From Opisthorchis felineus (Eukaryota > Platyhelminthes > Trematoda > Opisthorchiida > Opisthorchiidae): DNA of 64,000 nucleotides. The position numbers were made by a program, and so were the translations under genes. Below, in pieces: positions 47,317-59,556 of this stretch. Location: assembly GCA_004794785.1 (NCBI GenBank), contig SJOL01006726.1, positions 209,627 through 273,626 on the forward strand. Reading direction: 5' to 3'. Under the pieces are notes generated by a model. It worked only from the letters and a program-made list of their open reading frames with translations, had not been told where the DNA came from and did not search any database. The stretch's first letter is position 1. Every line of letters begins with the position of its first letter.

Positions 47317-47623
47317 GCATCTCACAACACTCCAGTAGGGAGTCTCGAACCCGTGTCCTCCAGGCCAGTAGTTTGAACATGTTACCTTTTGGCCACCAGT
47401 GACTGATCATCATTGTGAGTAACTATGTAAATAGCTCACAGAGAGGATAGTTCCACGATACGAGTAAGACTTTCATCTGGGAAGTCATCACTTGAGGAGC
47501 CGGTCAATCAGCACCTGACCATGTCATGCGGTTTTCTTGTTTGAAGGATGAGTGTGGCTATATTTTGTCCAAGTGCCGATCAGCTAGACGATCATGGGTT
47601 AAAAACTGAATTTCGTGAGATGT

Positions 47624-47668
47624 GCACTGCTGATGATTTCCAATGAAGACGAAACAGCTTCACAGTGC
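47624..47668 (+). ncRNA. Hammerhead ribozyme motif in Rep-A
   Basis: Stem I GCACTG (47624-47629) and CAGTGC (47663-47668) pair perfectly, CTGATGA is at 47630-47636 and GAAAC at 47651-47655. The cleavage-site segment reads TTCA instead of GTA and stem II is weakened. Core boxes are intact but the cleavage triplet is lost. Confidence 0.55.
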
Positions 47669-47712
47669 TTCTCATTTGTTCAGCAAAGAGTAGCCTAACT
47701 CACAAGAAGAAT

Positions 47713-50100
47713 CTCAGTTGAAAGTCGAAGAACTGTTTATCACTGACAAAAGGGAAAAATAGCACAGCGTCCATCAAGATAACCATATAAGAACGTGTGT
47801 TGAATGTTCACTTAGAGGGGACAGGACACACTGCAACTAAACTGTCCAGAAAGAAAGTATTGCGAAAGAACAGATACCAAGAAAACTCTTCGAAGTTGAC
47901 CACATCAAGATGGCGTTAAATGTAAAGCAAATAAACTGGAGGGTAATTCCTAGATCAACAACATATTGAACCAGAACTAGCAACCTTAGTACCACATAGG
48001 ATCTAGGTAGCTCAAAATCCAAGCACTATATTAAAGAGACAGGGCTCAAACTCGAAAGTCATGGTCAAACAGGACAGCCAACAGTTGGTTCCTGTCGGAA
48101 GAACTGCAGCGGATTTAACCAATTTCATGTTAAGAAAGGGCTACGCATATATATAAAAGGGTGATAACTAGCGAACTGATGCCAGAAACCTGATTAATGT
48201 GGGAATGTTGCCGGTACAGTTTGCGGCTACAATTATCAACCGATGTATTGTGTGATCACGTGAACAAAATAGCACTAACTCATCCAGAAAAAAACTACAA
48301 TGAGTCGGACTGTCAGTGGAACAGGGAAGGTAGCATATAAATCTTGGAACCAACAGAATCGTTGTGTTCGGCTTAGAGGATCATCGTGGACGTCGACTGA
48401 TGATAATACCAGCTGAACGGTCGACCAATAGGAATGAACGTCTGAATAACCAATCACAATTCAGTAACACTCCAGATTAACACAGGCGTAACATTGCCCG
48501 ATCCTACATGATAGTTCATGGCCAGACGATGACGCAAACTCTTATTAGACACTAAAGATAACACGCTGACTGTTAAAGAAACAACTGCAAAGATCTCTTC
48601 AGACAAGTGAATACACAACATTTAATTCTACATCCAGTCATCTTCATAGTAGGGTGGGAGTATCAGTGTTGAACCTGGGACAATCTGGGAAATATCCACA
48701 CATCCCGCTGGTACTCATAAGCTTGCGGAAGCCATCTATCCCTTCTGTTCCGGATGACCAAGCACCATTTTAGTCTGAAATATGCAGTCAGTTATTCTCA
48801 CCAATGAGGGCTGTTCACCCCTGATGGCCGACAATTAAAAATGCATTCGTCCTGGTCAGTAGCCAAATCTCGTAAAAACACACTACGTAAAGGGACACTG
48901 ATAAATGCAAGCAAGTACTTCATACTGGCGAAAGTTTGATTAGTTCCAGCAAAATTTGAGAGCGTTCCTAATCACAGTAGTCCGTCAGTAGGACGCAACA
49001 CGTTTGGTCATGTGATCCTTTGTCTAGCACCTTCGACGTACCGCCAATAAGACCGACTGTCTGCATAACGCTATCTTCTATTACTAGGAGGGTAGATTGA
49101 CACCAAAAACCCGATTTTGCAAAGGTGTCATGTCACACTGTGCACTAGACAACGAAACAAAAGATTAGTTAAAAAAGACAGGAAGATTCATTTCACTTTG
49201 GTCACGTAGGTTAGTTCGTGATCGTGAAACCTGGTTTCTGTCAATCAGTCCTGCAAACGTCCATGCATGAGTTTTGTGTTATAGGAAGACCAGAGGATGG
49301 AAGCTAACGAAGAGTCACTAGAATGAGGTTTCTGAAGCACAGTCTAGACGACTAAACTTGGCAGAATCTCTCAGTTATTAGCGAGTGCTAGACTACGTTT
49401 CCGACCGGTCTTTCGGGTACTCTGAATTTAGTTCGCACTGTGTAGGCCTCGCTGAATGCTCACGCGTAGCCTGAATCATGTTATCCGGCATCATAATCGC
49501 TATATGAACAAAGCGGATGAAGGTGTTCAACCAAATTAACGGTCCTATTGGCCGTTTTTGCTAAATGTAACTCTTTTTCCCTTGATGCCACGGCGGAATA
49601 CCCATACAATTTTGGCTCAGAATCTAACAAGCATCGATTTTTTTACCGTAAGCAAAACGAAGCAATCACGGTTTTAAGGTACTATCATGAAATGACAGAA
49701 AGGTAAACTCCAAGTGTTCACATCGATTTGGATGACAGAGGCCCTGAGAGTGCACAAGATCAGATGGCAGAAGAAACATTGGGATACTAAGGATGGAAGA
49801 CCCGGCTAAACGATTTATCACAGTGTAGCAAGCCCGAGTTTTCTGGTAATACAAACCCTAACCTCATTTCTGGCTAGATCTGCACATGGGACACTAGGTG
49901 ACAGCGTTTTCAACAAGTATTCTGCCATTTCGTCCCATCTCGCTCGCTTATTGTTCCGCCGTTTGTTGTATCTTGCCGACAGATAAAGTGTATAAGGTTG
50001 TAATGTGACGGATGAACCGATGTGCACCTTGTGTACATACTAATGAGACAATTGTGACAAACACATGAAGCATGAGCGGTCATTTTAACAACGTTCCTTC
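47713..50100. other. No recognisable feature
   Basis: No motif-bearing ORF or assignable repeat was seen. Confidence 0.35.
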
Positions 50101-50101
50101 T

Positions 50102-50333
50102 TGTAACTTGACCTGTACTGACAAGCCCCAAACATCATGAGGTATGAACTGCAGTCCCAACAAAACGTCCTGACCAAAGACTGGGGAAATTCAGCACAGA
50201 CTGCATCGCTAATCGATTCAAATATCAGGTGCGGGTCTGGCGTGTCAAAAGATCTCTGCAGCGTTGGCACACCGCCTTGGTTTGGAACTGAACCTGGCTT
50301 ACTGGGAATCGGTGTCTGTGTCCAAGGATACAT
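50102..50333 (-). CDS. Possible exon beginning with ATG, unrecognised protein
   Basis: The minus-strand frame starts at ATG (50333) and reads a Pro-rich start (MYPWTQTPIPSKPGSVPNQ), then a mixed segment including FDTPDPHLIFESISDAVCAE, to a possible donor acag|gtcaag near 50102. Composition is protein-like and there are no stops, but no family was recognised and no partner exon was found. Confidence 0.25.
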
Positions 50334-50873
50334 CGATTCGCAGTTTTATAAACCACCTCATATGTAAACTGGCATGGAAAAGTGTGCATTTCCGTCAACG
50401 CATTGACGACTATTTGTCTTCCATCGTCTTGTCTTAGAAATATTTACAGAGTGAAATCATCCCGTATTCGAATAACTTGAAACTATAATGTTCAATCTCA
50501 AGATTAATCCAAGTTGTCGTTCCGTGGTAAGGGTTTAGGAGGCTTCTTCAAGACGCACGATGACACAAACTACAGTGACCGCCGTTTCAAGAACGGTCGT
50601 TTCCGTCCTACTTTTCTTACCCAATGACAATTTCGGACCATCGAAAGACCACCCAAGCACCCTCTACGGAAACTTAGGCTTGTGTACTTTTGGAAGCATT
50701 CCATCTCTTCATGCATCTACACACCCCCCTACATTCTGCAGGATTTGCAATGTTTTTCTTCGTGTTTTGCGTTCAACTAATGTGTAAAATAACAAACCCC
50801 ATAATAAAGCAGCGAATAAAACCAACTAAAGGCGCACTATTAACTCTCAGTGATCTACATTCTCAGTAACTGG

Positions 50874-51063
50874 TAGTTGATCAGGTGGTTGTTGATCTGT
50901 TCACCGAGCTTGACAATTGAACTGAAACGTTTTGTCACTCTTCGAGGAGGCATATCAGATATCGTCTAAGAGCCCGCTGCTACTATCTCCTCGAATGGTG
51001 ACGAAATATCTGCAAGTCAAATGTCAAGCTAGGCGAACAGATCAACAGTCACCTGATCAACTA
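50874..51063. repeat. Rep-E foldback element, clearest full copy
   Basis: Outer ends tagttgatcaggtg and cacctgatcaacta are exact inverted complements. Inverted similarity continues inward for about 70 bp on each side (left ttgatctgttcaccgagctt; right ctaggcgaacagatcaac) to cttcgaggagg and cctcgaatggtgacgaaa. The centre is about 35 bp. It has no ORF. Confidence 0.75.
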
Positions 51064-51519
51064 TCGATGGATGGCCCCCAGCTGCCAGTGCAAAAGTGCA
51101 TACTACTAATGAGAACCTAGTAGCGTCTGATAAGTTTTCAAAGCGCCTTCGTAGCATTTGATGAAAGTTGAAAGTCTGTATGGAAATTACGAAGCCGTTT
51201 CGCAATGTTTGTTCAATATTGTTTAATATTCAAAGAGCATCCAGGAAAGTCCAAGAGGATGCATGAGAATGTCCACTTTCTTAAACTCTAAGCAAATAAG
51301 ACTTACCGTCGCAGTTTATCTCTGGTAACCGCTTAGTTAGTGTCCGTCTATAGACAACTATGCAATGCTAGTGTGCCAACGCATTCAGGAATGCGTAACA
51401 TGCTTCAGGCCTGTGTGCAGTTGCCTGAATGTCACAACAAGGCACTCATCAAGATGGCTTACTTTGGGAGGAACTGACCGGGTAACCACTGATTACCAGA
51501 GTAAATCAGGAATATGACG

Positions 51520-51630
51520 AAACACTACGCATGGGGCAGCATTTGTGAAGTACACTTTGTTGAAGAATACCATAAAAGAGAGGTTTAGCCGTTAAAAACA
51601 AACTGACGTGCAAATGGGTGCCTTTCGCGA
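51520..51630 (+). repeat. Rep-D fragment (body, no ribozyme)
   Basis: Matches gaagtacactttgttgaag, aataccataaaagagagg and gcaaatgggtgcctttcgcg of Rep-D. Confidence 0.45.
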
Positions 51631-52452
51631 ACAGAATATTAAAGCTGTTGTGGACCACAGTTTTCCCAAAGCCTTCTTAATACCGTGAACCCGAGTCTGG
51701 ATAGACCCTTGATAAACTGATGCGCTTAGCCAAACCAGAATAGTCAATGAACGTGTGAATCAGCTGATCTACTGAACACTGACGCGTACAGGCGTGTCAT
51801 GTGCAGCCGAAAACGGGAGGTTTATAAAGCTCACGTGGAAAGTTCTAGGCGGGCCAAAAAGTGATACTAAAAATAGAAGTCATCTGTCAAGGGCAAGTGA
51901 AAAACAACCAATTAAACCTGTCTCAACAAAAACGGTTATTCCATTGGCAGTTGTGTAGTCCAGTTACGTTCGGAGCTGGTTCTCCTATTCTCTCCTATTC
52001 TCATGAGCGAATTAAAAACGTGTTTTTAACTTTCATTCACTTACTCCGTGACAGTGCCCAGCCCCATTCTTCCTCAGTGGCAGAGAATTTGTGAGGAATT
52101 TCGTACAAATCCTCAACTCCTAACCCATCACTTTCGAGACTTTCGCACCTCGTGCAGCGCTCATCACTGGACTTTACTCGTTTAGCTACGGTGACGTTTA
52201 TTCTTCAGTTCCAACGTCTGCCAGGTACTGTCCCGACATTTGCGGCTGATTCGACATGGAAGAGTCGGGCAAAATTGAATACAACTGATGAACTTTTATA
52301 TACTTGTCATACCTTCATCATGGGCCTGAGTGTTAGTCCGTTGAAAGTCCCGATTTTCCTATCATCATCAATTTTGAACAGACCCCAGCCGGACATTATG
52401 AAGGTGGAAAATGTGGTTGGTCGAATCGTAAGCCAGAGGATCACCGATTGTT

Positions 52453-52954
52453 NNNNNNNNNNNNNNNNNNNNNNNNNNNNNNNNNNNNNNNNNNNNNNNN
52501 NNNNNNNNNNNNNNNNNNNNNNNNNNNNNNNNNNNNNNNNNNNNNNNNNNNNNNNNNNNNNNNNNNNNNNNNNNNNNNNNNNNNNNNNNNNNNNNNNNNN
52601 NNNNNNNNNNNNNNNNNNNNNNNNNNNNNNNNNNNNNNNNNNNNNNNNNNNNNNNNNNNNNNNNNNNNNNNNNNNNNNNNNNNNNNNNNNNNNNNNNNNN
52701 NNNNNNNNNNNNNNNNNNNNNNNNNNNNNNNNNNNNNNNNNNNNNNNNNNNNNNNNNNNNNNNNNNNNNNNNNNNNNNNNNNNNNNNNNNNNNNNNNNNN
52801 NNNNNNNNNNNNNNNNNNNNNNNNNNNNNNNNNNNNNNNNNNNNNNNNNNNNNNNNNNNNNNNNNNNNNNNNNNNNNNNNNNNNNNNNNNNNNNNNNNNN
52901 NNNNNNNNNNNNNNNNNNNNNNNNNNNNNNNNNNNNNNNNNNNNNNNNNNNNNN
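52453..52954. other. Assembly gap (502 N)
   Basis: Unresolved bases. The right edge falls exactly at a perfect palindrome in a Rep-E copy. Confidence 0.99.
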
Positions 52955-53070
52955 ATTCGAGGAGACATCTTCAGCGCACTGAAGATGTCTCCTCGAATGG
53001 TGACGAAACGTCTGCAAATCAATTGCCAAGCTCGGCGAACAGATCAACAGCCACCTGATCAATTACCAAA
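52955..53070. repeat. Rep-E right half with a perfect 44-bp palindrome at the gap edge
   Basis: Bases 52955-52998 form two perfectly complementary 20-nt arms around CGCA. The right arm of Rep-E follows (gtgacgaaacgtctgc, gccaagctcggcgaacagat, ccacctgatcaattacc). The left arm should lie in the gap. The palindrome may be the natural Rep-E centre or an assembly fold-back. Confidence 0.7.
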
Positions 53071-53201
53071 TAAGTGAGCTAGGTTTCATCGTCTTTAAGA
53101 AACGAATGCGAGGACTACTGGAGTAATTGTAACAGAGGTTGAATCGCCCGGATAGCTTCCCTAAAATATATAAAATAGTCGTTCAGCCGTAAGATTCTTT
53201 A

Positions 53202-53347
53202 TGTACCTAGCTGCCATGCTATCTGAAGGAAGCCGGGGACTGAAAGTGTGCCAGGCTGCCCAAGCCTAGACAGGAGCAGTCGAGATACTATGGTTGGGAC
53301 TATCCGGTCAGTAAGTCTGCGCATTAACAACTGAGCTACCTCGAGCT
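53202..53347 (-). repeat. Rep-B SINE copy
   Basis: The complement carries an A box (gctcgaggtagctcagttg near 53345-53327), but the B box has been shortened. The body words aggctgcccaagcctagac and ggagcagtcgag match other copies. Confidence 0.55.
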
Positions 53348-53569
53348 ATATTGAAACGTCCCTAAAAGCACACCCTCTAGAACGACCAATTCCACTGCTC
53401 ATTAGAGGTGGTCTCTGTTTGGATGGTGCAATCTCACAATCGACGCGATAATTTAAGTCGGCTTTGGAAACAGAATGGGTGCGATCACCTCTGTAAGTGT
53501 GTCTACAGTTGACGGTCAAATTGCCTGTAGGCTCAACACCCTACTCACAAAGTTGTTGAAAACTGTTCG

Positions 53570-53700
53570 GCAGCACATCACAAGCTTCTCAAAGAACATC
53601 ATGAACGGGAGATTCAGCTGGGTTCATTTGAGTACCCGATGAAAACCATCTCGACATGCAAATGAGTGTGCTTGTCGAACTGCAGGCTGTTTTCGTCTTC
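53570..53700 (+). repeat. Rep-D fragment (body, no ribozyme)
   Basis: Matches gcagcacatcacaagcttc, catgaacgggagattcagct and gcaaatgagtgtgcttgtcg. The rod is absent. Confidence 0.5.
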
Positions 53701-55740
53701 CTCAACCGCGTTACGCGTTATGTGAGATGTTTCATCTGCTGCCGAAAGGGGAATTTTGGGTACGGATTGCGCTCTGTCCCCCAACTTATTAATTTGTCAA
53801 GATCCTAAACATTTCACAACGGCAAGGGAGGGAAATGCATTGTCCAGCCCACAAAAAACTAGCTAGGATGTCACACTGAGATCCGATCCCTTTGGATAGC
53901 CTTTGTGAGCATTTGAAAGCTGGGAAATTCATCCGCTAGCTAATATTAGAAATGTGATATGACACGCAGAGCAACTCCCAAAGTACTGTCTGACAGGGTG
54001 TATTGGCAGTGACTGCTATGCCTTGCAGACAAACGAATCATCATTCTAACGAGATTCCCAAGGGACAGTCAGATTACTTTTTCGCGAGCGTATCATGAGC
54101 CCCAGAATCCGATTACATACATGAAAAGCAAGACCCATGTTCAATTAGGCGTGAGTGAGCCACACCTGTCAGTTACACCGGCACAAAGCCGACAAAGTTT
54201 TTGAAACCTGTACTTGATTGGGCAGCAGGCAGATTCAGCGAGCGACGCACCAATTTAATACAGGTTTGGTTGTCCGAACAAAACGAGGGGAGAGGCGATA
54301 ATTCTCCGAAAATTGCTAAAATCTGGTTTTGCATAGTAAGGTTCGAGGGACTTCCATCATTTCTATCGGATATGCAAGTACACTCCACGCTTTCAGGTCT
54401 GTAAACAGGTGTGCTTTATGTGGGCCGGACTAAGATCACCAGAATTCAGGCGACATTAACTTCTTAAGAATCAGACCGGGAGTGCTTGTAAATCAAAACC
54501 CAAATCTTCGCCAGACGTTATCTAGGAAGCTCAAATACCGCCTATTCTTCCCATCCGCTGAGAAGTCCGAGGCGACCATCTGAATGGTAACACCAACAGT
54601 TACGACGTTTTCTAAAGTCGATAGAAATGGTTTTAGCGCACGGTTTTGTTTGTTGAAACGACCTGTTCCATTTTGCCCACCCGTTTCCCCCTTAGATGCT
54701 GATGATTGCACAACTTACCACCTGGAAACAATGTAGTTAACCTAGGACAAATGCATAAAGCTGGTCAGGGGAGAGTACGAGTCCATTCACTTTGTGTCGC
54801 ATTGCATTTAAATACCATTCTCTCTTGATGACGAAATGCAGTCATATTTGGAGGTTACTAAATGTGATGTTGCCCGTACTTTGCTTCACCTAAGCCTTCT
54901 GGAGAAAATACGAAAATTCTATTCAGGTGAACTCACTGCCAATCAGTGATGGAAAACGTCGTAACGGAGCATTCAGTCACCGACACCATTAGGAAATAAC
55001 CTCATGTGTTCCAGAACTCTGGTAAGCTTCGTCACTGCGCTCACTCATACCTCTGGGTTACCGAGGTGTTTTCACACGATTTTCAAACTGAAGAGTACTC
55101 AGCACCAGCTGACGCATATGAACACTACCTCCATCTGTGGTTTCCACGTTTTCGCATTTAGTTAAGAGTATCGATCGGAATATCCGCAAATCTAGCTTCC
55201 AAGCTCGATAGGTTAGGTGGCTCTACGTAGCGATTTACTTTAAAGCAGCCAAATCCGTTGTCATCATTCAATTCCAAATGGAATGGGTCACTTCATGGAC
55301 ACGACTAGAAAGCATGAAGTAACGGCACTTGAGATCGTCGATTTTAAGACCAGTTGTATTACATCCCCGGGGCTGTAAATTTCGAGTCGTTTCATCTGAC
55401 ATGTTCGCAGTAGATCCTGTTCACCACTGCCAAGTTAAACAATAAACGAGGGTGCGTCCGTAAGGGACAGATGCTTCTCAGGATCAACTTCAAGTGATCA
55501 GTGGCCAAAGAAAAGCGACATCTCCCAAGGTCCGCCATTCTTGATATTGATCAAAGAAGGGAGACAAATCAGTCGTCAAAATTCCTCGCTTATTCCAGAA
55601 TGCACCGTCGTATAACTTACGAGTAATCAAACATTTTCTAGCTGGCTTCAACCACCCCTGGTGTTACCTGGCTGGGAATTCCTAAGAGGCTGGTCAGTCG
55701 ATCGACACAACCGAAACACTCGCTGGTTTGTTGTCCCAGG
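53701..55740. other. No firm feature
   Basis: A minus-strand open stretch near 54500-54700 (for example RYLSFLDNVWRRFGF) is protein-like but has no secure splice borders. No repeat family was recognised. Confidence 0.3.
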
Positions 55741-55844
55741 CGTCGAAAAACTAACCATGACTTTCACGTGTGAACACCACCTCCTGTTTAGACGCGATGA
55801 TTCCGGTGCCCCCAGCCTGCACTCACCTCGCTTGTGAGGTACCC

Positions 55845-55960
55845 AGAATTCAAACCCTGACATGGCGAAGGATATGCACTACCGATGAGCTCTAATAAGA
55901 CTGAAACTCAAGTCAAATGCACCTTTCCCTTTCGTGTGTACTCACGATAGCAGAAGCGCC
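55845..55960 (+). repeat. Rep-C HHR repeat copy
   Basis: A B-box-like segment (agaattcaaaccc at 55845-55857) is followed 25 nt later by the HHR, then the tail tttccctttcgtgtgtactc. The order and spacing match the minus copy at 39700-39581. Confidence 0.6.
55882..55914 (+). ncRNA. Hammerhead ribozyme motif in Rep-C
   Basis: The core reads CCGATGA (one substitution) at 55882-55888. Stem II has TCT/AGA around AATA, with a G-U at the base and one mismatch. GAAAC is at 55903-55907, loop TCAA, triplet GTC at 55912-55914. Outside the core TGCA pairs with TGCA as a possible stem I beyond a three-base internal loop. Confidence 0.5.
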
Positions 55961-56689
55961 AGGACAGGAGGATAATCGAGACTGATGAGAACGTGAATTC
56001 CAAAACTCCCGCAATCAACTACATCTAACCAATAGCCATACTACGTGAAGGTCACCTATCAGTACTCCGACATGGTGCATACGAGTTTTTTCGGGTTGTA
56101 ATTCCTGATTTGCTAAACTTGGATCTTTCAAGCTTAAATGACTGCTACAAAGTCGAAGATGCTGAGAGTGTGCACGTGATGTCAGTACTAAAACAAACCT
56201 TATCATCAAACCCTCCAGCTTCGTATAATCTTTAAAGTTTGCTAGAAATAAGTGAATGACCCCATGTTTTGAAGACAGTGTTATATTCCATAATAACTAT
56301 TTCAGTTCATTTTAACTACTCAAAAATTGCCGGCTAGTTTGTTGAATTGCCATATTCACCATGAGAAAGTATGAGTCATCGTGAAACTGTGGGGAGGGGA
56401 TTGTGCCCTATTGCAATTTAAGTTTCAGTCCCACACTGAACATCTGTCATTTGATAACTTGTTTCTCACATGTTACGTGGTCACAAAGTGAGACGAGGGT
56501 CACTCACATTGCTTAATTCATAGAGTTCTTAAATCTAGTCCTTTGGCCTTGAGAATAGGTGGCTTACCAGGGGATTACTGCACCCGTTCGGTCATCACAC
56601 TTTGAGACGGAAACTGTTGCTGCAGTACCAGATCATTTTGGAGACAATGATTTCGTAATGACATCTTGACATGACATATTCGAAACTGT

Positions 56690-57058
56690 GAACTCCTGGT
56701 TAGCAGTTTGCACACTTAAACGTTCGGTCTTGAGTGGCCGATCAGCAGTGTGATTAGCTCTTACTTAGACAGGACAGAGTGCCACTCATTCTTGAATCAC
56801 GGAAACCAGATCACGTGTTCACGTGTTGACTGCCTCCTTAAATGAGGACTCCTCAGATAGAAGTTCAAATGATTGGGTGGATTTTGTTTTCCTTCCGAGT
56901 GGTTTTGAAACATCCTACTGGAGTTTCGTGAAATACGTAGTGCCGGTGACTCCCGACAAGAATGTAACAGTTGCACCAAAGATTGACCTCACTGACAGGA
57001 CGAAATCTCCAGTTCAAAAAATTTTCAACTCTCCTCACACTACCAACAGCGCTTCTTA
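56690..57058. repeat. Rep-A, minus head part joined to a plus tail part
   Basis: 56690-56905 is the A-box-to-head part on the minus strand. From about 56906 the sequence switches to the plus-strand Rep-A from just after the B box (ctactggagtttcgtga) to the tail and beyond (ctcctcacactaccaacagc, also found after the copy at 30535). The HHR of the plus part is eroded (CCGGTGA; GAAAC lost). Confidence 0.6.
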
Positions 57059-57059
57059 A

Positions 57060-58350
57060 CTTGTTTGCATCCAGTACTTCGCGGAACGGACAACATGGTA
57101 TCCCACAGTATTTTGGTATTAATAAAACTATTCAAAGTATTTTTCGTGTTGTCATTTGAACTATAAAAGCTCTCCTCAGAAGGGAAAACATCTCACGAAG
57201 TTACACGACTTTTCAAACTTAAGAGGCGTTACTCCGACGACCAGTTAGTATGTGACGAAGACCTCCGAATGGCTTGGTTGTTAGATGTTCTTTCCAAATG
57301 TGAGTAAATCTGTCGTTTAGCCAATCGTTGCCAATCAGTACAGCTTACAACTTCCAAGAGGAATTCGCTTGTTATGATCTCTCCTGATATTCATCGCACA
57401 ACCCATCTCGGTTCTCCAGCAAAGGTTGACCCTGAAGCCGCCAAAGCCGGTTTGCTTATTAATTCACCGGCCGGACGTGACTAGACCTAGCAATTTGATG
57501 GTCTGGATGATTCAGATTTGAATACCTGAATCGGCACTTTTACAAATGGAACAAAAGTGCAAACCCTGCACAAATACATTGGAAAAGTAACACCGTACAC
57601 ATAGTGAAGACATGCTCATATTTCAGAATCTTTGGGCATCATCGTCCGCATCACCTGGGTGTGGTGAAACTCAAGCACAAATTTACTATAAAGATCTTTG
57701 GAAATTCGAAGACCATGATTTGGCAAAAATGGGGTGGATTTCGGTGGCTACTGAGGTAAAACTCTGACTAGGAACCAGTAATCAGTCGAATAAATAAGTC
57801 AACTACTGATTCGAATAGGATTTTTGCACTTTATTAGATAATTGTATCTTTTGCGCCCATCTCGCCAAACTTTGGCCGATTGTGTCCTTGGTCCAGCCTC
57901 CTACTGACGCACCTTCATCCCAAACAACTTTACATCTTTTTCCCTAACGAGTACACTGTATTACGGATCTTCGTACCTACCTGGTTCCTAATCATCCCAA
58001 CCTAGTACACGTGACTGACGTGCTCACGTTTCTAATTTTGAATATGAGTGCGTACACTTCCATAAACTAGTAAAGTGTACGTAGTGTGTTTATCCTTAAC
58101 AGCAAAAAACCTCGCATGATAGCCTGGCGACTTTGTGTATGGATTACTTACAGACGGCAAGATGCCTTCTTACTCTATATGAGATGTGCAAAGCCAACTT
58201 GAGATCTGGCAGGGGAAGCATGAAAGCCCTTGCTAGTCGGTTCAGTCGTGTTGGTAACCGCAGTCTCCACGGGCGGGGACCGCGGGACTAGAAAAACCAG
58301 TGGTCAGTGGAACCACTGCACTTCGATGCACGATGTGGGACCTGAAAAAG
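57060..58350. other. No recognised gene; possible repeat 3' end before the pentamer array
   Basis: No motif-bearing ORF was seen. The segment 58190-58350 reads directly into the TGAAC array and may be the 3' end of a retroelement whose tail is the array. Confidence 0.3.
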
Positions 58351-58469
58351 TGAGCTGAACTGAGCTGAACTGAACTGAACTGAACTGAACTGAACTGAAC
58401 TGAACTGAACTGAACTGAACTGAACTGAACTGAACTGAACTGAACTGAACTGAACTGAACTGAACTGAA
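58351..58469. repeat. (TGAAC)n pentanucleotide microsatellite
   Basis: Two TGAGC/TGAAC starting units are followed by more than twenty uninterrupted TGAAC units, ending in TGAAT. This is the longest perfect simple repeat in the window. Confidence 0.97.
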
Positions 58470-58948
58470 TCGCTAGCGTGAGATGAACCTAATTTAAAAA
58501 ATAGGCTGAAAATACCCGTCGAAGTTTACAAACACACCCTCCGAAACGAGTTTGCACCCGCATTAAAAAGTGCCCGATCAATCATCCGGTGTCAAAAAGG
58601 CGAGCGGCAGTTTTCGCATAAATTAACGGTGTCAATTGACTCCAAACTGTCACCACCACTGCCACCGCAAATGTGACCAAATATTTTCCAAGAGGTTTTC
58701 AGTTAATTTTTGACACGCCCGCTTGGACAAAGTCATTTGCCATCCACGTTTCAGGGTGATTAATCAAACCAGAGTGAGAACGGGTTTATTCAACCAAATA
58801 ATGAATTGGTGCTTGTGAACAATGAATGGTTATGCGGTTTTGGCCGATTCTAGGAAAATTCACACCTTTTCTAACCTGAATTTCAAAATGTCCGTGTTTT
58901 ATGTTTTATTTATTCATTAAGTGTATTTTTATAGGTTATTGCTGGTGA

Positions 58949-59317
58949 TTGGAAGCTGGACGAAGGATACTGGACATAATGGTTCCTGTTTGGATGGCCT
59001 CCTTGCGATATCCTAGTGGTTCTCATCAAACCGACAGCGTATTTCTTTCAGATCTGCGTGCAACCGAGGAGCGCATTTTCGCAGTTTACAATGCAAGCGG
59101 AGGTGACATGAAGGTTATAAAAGAGAATGGATACCCCAAGTTGGTAAAAATGATGATTTTGAGGGGAAAATGCTGTTTAGGTACCTATACAAGTGAGCTA
59201 AGTTTCACAACCATGGACACTAGACAAGATACAGTAGAACCGTGGTATGTGGCTGTTTACGTGGCTTCAGTCGGCATGGCTGACACTTTAAAATGGTCTT
59301 TGATGATTCAGGACTGA
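58949..59317 (+). CDS. Weak open frame, unrecognised
   Basis: An open frame of about 120 codons follows a possible acceptor (atttttatag at 58926-58935), but the frame directly after that acceptor is closed. The composition (for example FLSDLRATEERIFAVYNASG) is protein-like. No domain was recognised and this may be chance. Confidence 0.15.
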   Translation: MEAGRRILDIMVPVWMASLRYPSGSHQTDSVFLSDLRATEERIFAVYNASGGDMKVIKENGYPKLVKMMILRGKCCLGTYTSELSFTTMDTRQDTVEPWYVAVYVASVGMADTLKWSLMIQD

Positions 59318-59377
59318 GAAGAATGAATGATTTAGAAAGAAAGTGCTGATTAAATAATTGCATTTGGTTAACAGTTC

Positions 59378-59556
59378 ACCTCGAGTTAGCTCAGTGGTTG
59401 AGGCACGAACCTACTGGCCGAAGAGTGCATGATTCGAACCCAACCTCAGCACCTCGACTGTTCCTGTGTAGGCTTGGGCAACCTGGCAGTATCTTAGCCC
59501 TCAGGCTTCCTTCCGATGGCTTGGCAGCTAGGCACCGAAGGATTGTCACAAGTGAA
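59378..59556 (+). repeat. Rep-B SINE, near-complete with clear A and B boxes
   Basis: A box ttagctcagtggttgagg starts near 59386 and B box gattcgaaccc is at 59431-59441, followed by the full Rep-B body (ttgggcaacctggcagtatc, cttccttccgatggcttggc, gctaggcaccgaagg). It is the best tRNA-like head in the window, consistent with an internal pol III promoter. Confidence 0.75.

Larger units (their letters stand above)
47040..47712. repeat. Rep-A inverted pair, minus copy split by a Rep-B insertion
   Basis: 47040-47141 and 47317-47455 together form a minus-strand Rep-A, interrupted by Rep-B (47142-47316) just on the B-box side of its HHR. 47462-47712 is a plus-strand Rep-A with head, eroded A/B region, HHR and tail. 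The minus copy's HHR keeps CTGATGA but has lost GAAAC and GTA. Confidence 0.75.

Noticed and set aside
59378..59450. Candidate functional tRNA gene
   Set aside because: A and B boxes are good, but the sequence continues into a repeated SINE body and the acceptor stem does not close.
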